Assembly (NCBI GenBank): GCA_964526635.1
Contig: CAZGLR010000130.1
Span: 1 to 8,725 of the forward strand
Length of the DNA: 8,725 nt
DNA from: CAZGLR01 sp964526635
GTDB taxonomy: Bacteria > Zixibacteria > MSB-5A5 > GN15 > JAAZOE01
Direction: 5' to 3'
This document shows positions 6,091 through 8,725 of the stretch, piece by piece. The notes beneath the pieces were generated by a model. The model was not told the origin of the DNA and did not search any database. It saw only the letters and a list, made by a program, of their open reading frames with translations. Each line of letters starts with the position of its first letter. Position 1 is the stretch's first letter. Both the position numbers and the translations under genes were made by a program.

Positions 6091-7497
6091 TTAGGGATTT
6101 TTTGAATTTCGGCCAACCTTTTTCTTCAGCCGGGCGCAGAAGGCGCCATCGAGACTATCGTGCTGCGGATAGGTTTTGATAAATCCCCGCTCATTAACCA
6201 GATGTGCCGGGACCTCAGGTCCGGGAGGATCGATCATAAAGTCCGGGCGCTTCAAAAGAAATTCTTCGACTATCTGATCGTTTTCATCACGCATAATAGT
6301 ACACGTCGAATACACCAGCATGCCGCCCGGTTTAACCAGATCAGCAGAATGAAGAATCAATGCCGCCTGTAACTTCGCCAGGTGCGCGATATCGTCTTTG
6401 GATTTCGCCCAGCGCAAATCACTGTGGCGCGAAACAACACCCCAGCCGGAGCAAAGCGCATCCAGCAGCACCAGCGAACTTTTTGGCCCCTTGAAATCAA
6501 GAATATCACACAAGACCGGGGCAATTATTGTCGTTCCCAGTCGTTGAGAATTTCCCACCAGTGTTTCCAGGCGCGCCTGATTCAAATCGACAGCCGTGAT
6601 CATACCCTGGTTGCCCATGCGCATAGCCGCGTATGTTGATTTTCCTCCGGGAGCGGCCCCGAGATCCAGGACATGACTGCCTGCCTGCGGATTCAACAGC
6701 CGAACCGGAATTCCCGCCGACTGATCCTGCACATACACATAACCGGTATCAATAAGTTCCCGCTCAAGCGGAAGTCCCTGCTTTTTAATGACATAGAAAT
6801 CATCGAGGACCTCCCCGTTCTCAAATGGCACCGCATGGGAATTGAGTATTTCCTCCAGTTGCTCTCGACTGCATTTGAGCGGATTATGGCGATAGGTCAT
6901 GGCCGGCGGACGATTCCCCCGGGCAAGGATATTCTCCGTTTCCTCGATTCCGAATTCCTTTATACAATACTCGACAAACCATTCCGGATAACTGTAATAC
7001 AAGGCCAGATAAGCGACCGGATTGTTTTCACGGCTGGGGAAGACCACCTTTTCCGGATTGCGGAGGTAATTGCGAAGGATGGCGTTAACAAAGGCTCCAC
7101 GGGTATGATGAACCATACCGCGTGCCAAATTAACCGATTCCGAAACAGCCGCACCGTGTGGGATTCTGTCAGTATAAATTAATTGATACAGACCCAGGCG
7201 GAGAATATTCCGGGTCCGACGGTCGATAGTAGTATCCGGGTGATTGAGATAAAACGAAAACGTATGATCAAGGCGGGCCTTTAATTTCACGACACCGTGG
7301 AATAACTGCAGAAAGAAGCGTCGATCCAGTTCAGTAAAACGGTTCGTCTGCATGACGCCGCTGATGACATCATCGGCTTTGCGGCCCCTGTCCAGCACGT
7401 CACCGAGCGCACGGATACACTCCGCCCGCACGGGATCGTATTTGGCTCGCCGCAGGGGTGGTTTGGGAGCCGTCTTTTTACTTTGCTTATCGGCCAT
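6091..7497 (-). CDS. rsmB: 16S rRNA (cytosine-967-C5)-methyltransferase RsmB
   Basis: RsmB uses SAM to methylate C967 (E. coli numbering) of 16S rRNA. The 468-residue protein has the family's two parts. An N-terminal NusB-like helical RNA-binding domain covers about 20-155 (with FTELDRRFFLQLFHGVV and RTRNILRLGLYQLIY), and a Rossmann-type methyltransferase domain covers about 200-460. Motif I is LDLGAAPGGKS (277-287), the SAM-ribose acidic residue is D304 in VDLNQARL, motif VI STC (397-399) holds the catalytic C399, and the C-terminal PQHDSLDGAFCARLKK (444-459) is typical. Motif IV reads DALCSG (346-351): the release cysteine C349 is present, but the Pro before it, nearly invariant in this family (DAPCS), is Leu. 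The ATG at 7495-7497 is the only usual start in frame here. Its best ribosome binding site, AAGGAG, is 12 bases upstream, which is long. The gene lies 69 bases after the radical SAM gene and 29 before the PASTA gene. The basic N-terminus (KKTAPKPPLRRAK) is common in this family. Confidence 0.95.
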   Translation of the reverse strand: MADKQSKKTAPKPPLRRAKYDPVRAECIRALGDVLDRGRKADDVISGVMQTNRFTELDRRFFLQLFHGVVKLKARLDHTFSFYLNHPDTTIDRRTRNILRLGLYQLIYTDRIPHGAAVSESVNLARGMVHHTRGAFVNAILRNYLRNPEKVVFPSRENNPVAYLALYYSYPEWFVEYCIKEFGIEETENILARGNRPPAMTYRHNPLKCSREQLEEILNSHAVPFENGEVLDDFYVIKKQGLPLERELIDTGYVYVQDQSAGIPVRLLNPQAGSHVLDLGAAPGGKSTYAAMRMGNQGMITAVDLNQARLETLVGNSQRLGTTIIAPVLCDILDFKGPKSSLVLLDALCSGWGVVSRHSDLRWAKSKDDIAHLAKLQAALILHSADLVKPGGMLVYSTCTIMRDENDQIVEEFLLKRPDFMIDPPGPEVPAHLVNERGFIKTYPQHDSLDGAFCARLKKKVGRNSKNP

Positions 7498-7566
7498 ATC
7501 GCCAAGTTGCTCCTTACACGACAGCGTTATCCTTTATATCGGCTGAATCTACGAATGATATAGCGG

Positions 7567-8725
7567 TCATTGGCTGATTGCTGTCAACGGATCCAGCGCC
7601 TGACCATACTCGTCGATATACTGTAACGCCTTGCGATGAAAATGGAACGACCGAATCTGCTCTTCTGTGTACAAGTCCAGCGCCTGCACGACCTCACTGG
7701 GTTTGGCATATCCTGCCGTTCCCAGCCCCAGCGTCATAGTCACGACCATGTCCCCGGTCGCGGAATCCACACAGGTCAAGTCGTATATAGCAGGCCGTAT
7801 ATTCAACGCCTTCCCTCCATCCTTGGTTGTGCGTGTTATTTCGATCTCCGCGCGGGCCAAAAGTTCCTCTGTTCTTGCCCGCAACCGCACATTGTCACCG
7901 ATATCTCCATATATCTCGTACACGGCACGGTTCAGGAGCGCCGAAATTGCGGGCGCCTTGGAATATATTACTTTCGCATCTGAAATGAAATAGCCATCCG
8001 GCAGGGATTCCGAGAGTACCCGAATCTGCTCCTGCGTACAGGTGCCATCGACCTGAATGTCAAAAAACTCACATTCCGAACTGTAGCCGACCGGCAATGG
8101 CGGGCCAAATGATAATTTTTGATGTGGATGAAATCCCTGACTGTAGGCAACCGGGAAATGAGACCGGCGAATCGTCCGCTCAAATATCCGGTTATTGTCA
8201 AGGTGAGAGAGAAAACGAACCAGTCCGGTTTTACCCCATTTCACCCGAACTTTGCCGCGCGTTGGTGCTGTCGTTGCCGCGGGCTGACTTATACGTTTTT
8301 TACGCCGCCCGTACATATCGCCGTCGGCCGCCGGCGCCGGGGAAGCCGCCGAGGTCTCTGACCGAGTCGAGACTGACGGTTCATATGCCTGCATCAGGGC
8401 CGAACCGGTCCGCTCCCGCTGCAAGCGTTCCTTCGACTGCCCGCGGTCAATATGATCCCACGGCAGCCGCGCTGAAAAACTGATCTCGCCGGCCAATTTT
8501 TCCATCGAGAGATCATTGTCTGCAAACGCCTGCACCCAGATATCGGGATTGAAATATTCGCTCCAGCCGTCGAATTTCGCACCCGATCGATAGGCCGCCA
8601 GGATAACACTGCCAAGTCGCCGATCGCCCCGCCCCAGGATTCCTTCGAGATACGACAGGCGGGGATCGCGGAATTTCAGCGTCACTTCCCGAGCCCGCAG
8701 ATTGGCTTTCAGATACTGCTGTTTT
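7567..8725 (-). CDS. C-terminal part of a TIGR03960-type radical SAM protein fused to a TIGR03936/DUF2344 domain (partial)
   Basis: The reading frame is open to the right edge, so the 5' end lies outside the window and 385 residues are visible. A GTG at 8685 is internal, since family-like sequence (KQQYLKANLRARE) continues upstream of it. The first roughly 100 residues are the end of a TIGR03960 radical SAM region (SYLEGILGRGDRRLG, LPWDHIDRGQSKE). The CxxxCxxC cluster and any cobalamin-binding-like domain would lie upstream, out of view. A Ser/Ala/Pro-rich linker follows (about 114-157). The DUF2344 domain starts near residue 158 (KVRVKWGKTGLVRFLSHLDNNRIFERTIRR) and includes YSQGFHPHQKLSFGPPLPVG. 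The function is unknown. In many genomes the family sits beside RNase G and ribosomal protein L21/L27 genes, which hints at a link to RNA or ribosomes; here rsmB follows. The usual Cys-rich stretch after the LPWDHID region appears to be missing, with no Cys between that motif and the DUF2344 domain. Confidence 0.88.
   Translation of the reverse strand, partial: KQQYLKANLRAREVTLKFRDPRLSYLEGILGRGDRRLGSVILAAYRSGAKFDGWSEYFNPDIWVQAFADNDLSMEKLAGEISFSARLPWDHIDRGQSKERLQRERTGSALMQAYEPSVSTRSETSAASPAPAADGDMYGRRKKRISQPAATTAPTRGKVRVKWGKTGLVRFLSHLDNNRIFERTIRRSHFPVAYSQGFHPHQKLSFGPPLPVGYSSECEFFDIQVDGTCTQEQIRVLSESLPDGYFISDAKVIYSKAPAISALLNRAVYEIYGDIGDNVRLRARTEELLARAEIEITRTTKDGGKALNIRPAIYDLTCVDSATGDMVVTMTLGLGTAGYAKPSEVVQALDLYTEEQIRSFHFHRKALQYIDEYGQALDPLTAISQ

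Noticed and set aside
8646..8685. GTG at 8685 as the true start of the radical SAM/DUF2344 gene
   Set aside because: The frame continues upstream to the window edge with family-like sequence. A protein starting here would lack the radical SAM domain, and no ribosome binding site at a good distance is visible.

Overview
This window is bacterial chromosomal DNA of moderate G+C content with densely packed, mostly housekeeping genes. It has a run of ten Ns inside a gene, so it comes from a draft or metagenome-derived assembly. The gene set is an initiator tRNA, a menaquinone-pathway methyltransferase, RsmB, a PASTA protein, a TIGR03960/TIGR03936-type radical SAM protein and a Memo-AMMECR1 fusion. 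It suggests a free-living, probably quinone-respiring bacterium from an uncultured lineage. A member of the FCB group (for example Zixibacteria-like) is only a hunch, and nothing here fixes the phylum.

Layout. The left edge holds an initiator tRNA-fMet on the minus strand with a recognisable promoter. After about 280 bases without a gene comes a CPA2-type cation/proton antiporter (minus strand). An assembly gap with overlapping contig ends breaks it exactly at the ion-binding region. A 197-base divergent intergenic region with an inverted repeat separates the antiporter from the only plus-strand protein gene, a 473-residue Memo-AMMECR1 fusion. All remaining genes are on the minus strand. In order of transcription (right to left) they are: the C-terminal part of a radical SAM/DUF2344 protein running off the right edge, rsmB, a membrane-anchored three-PASTA protein without a kinase domain, a LOG-family (TIGR00730) nucleotide phosphoribohydrolase-like protein, and ubiE/menG. 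UbiE converges on the Memo-AMMECR1 gene with only 12 bases between the stop codons.

How the genes may work together. The radical SAM protein, rsmB and PASTA genes are close enough to form one transcription unit (69 and 29 bases apart). This combination of rRNA modification with an extracytoplasmic PASTA sensor resembles the rsmB-phosphatase-PASTA-kinase neighbourhood of Gram-positive bacteria, with the kinase missing. LOG ends in a strong intrinsic terminator whose U-tract finishes only 14 bases before the ubiE start codon, which poses a question about how ubiE is expressed.

There are no CRISPR arrays, insertion sequences, phage genes or defence islands that I can see. The points most worth a second look are: the PASTA protein and the hairpin over its ribosome binding site; the terminator placed against ubiE; the substituted motif IV of RsmB; the Cys-free linker of the radical SAM protein; the Memo-AMMECR1 fusion without its radical SAM partner; and the repairable assembly break in the antiporter.
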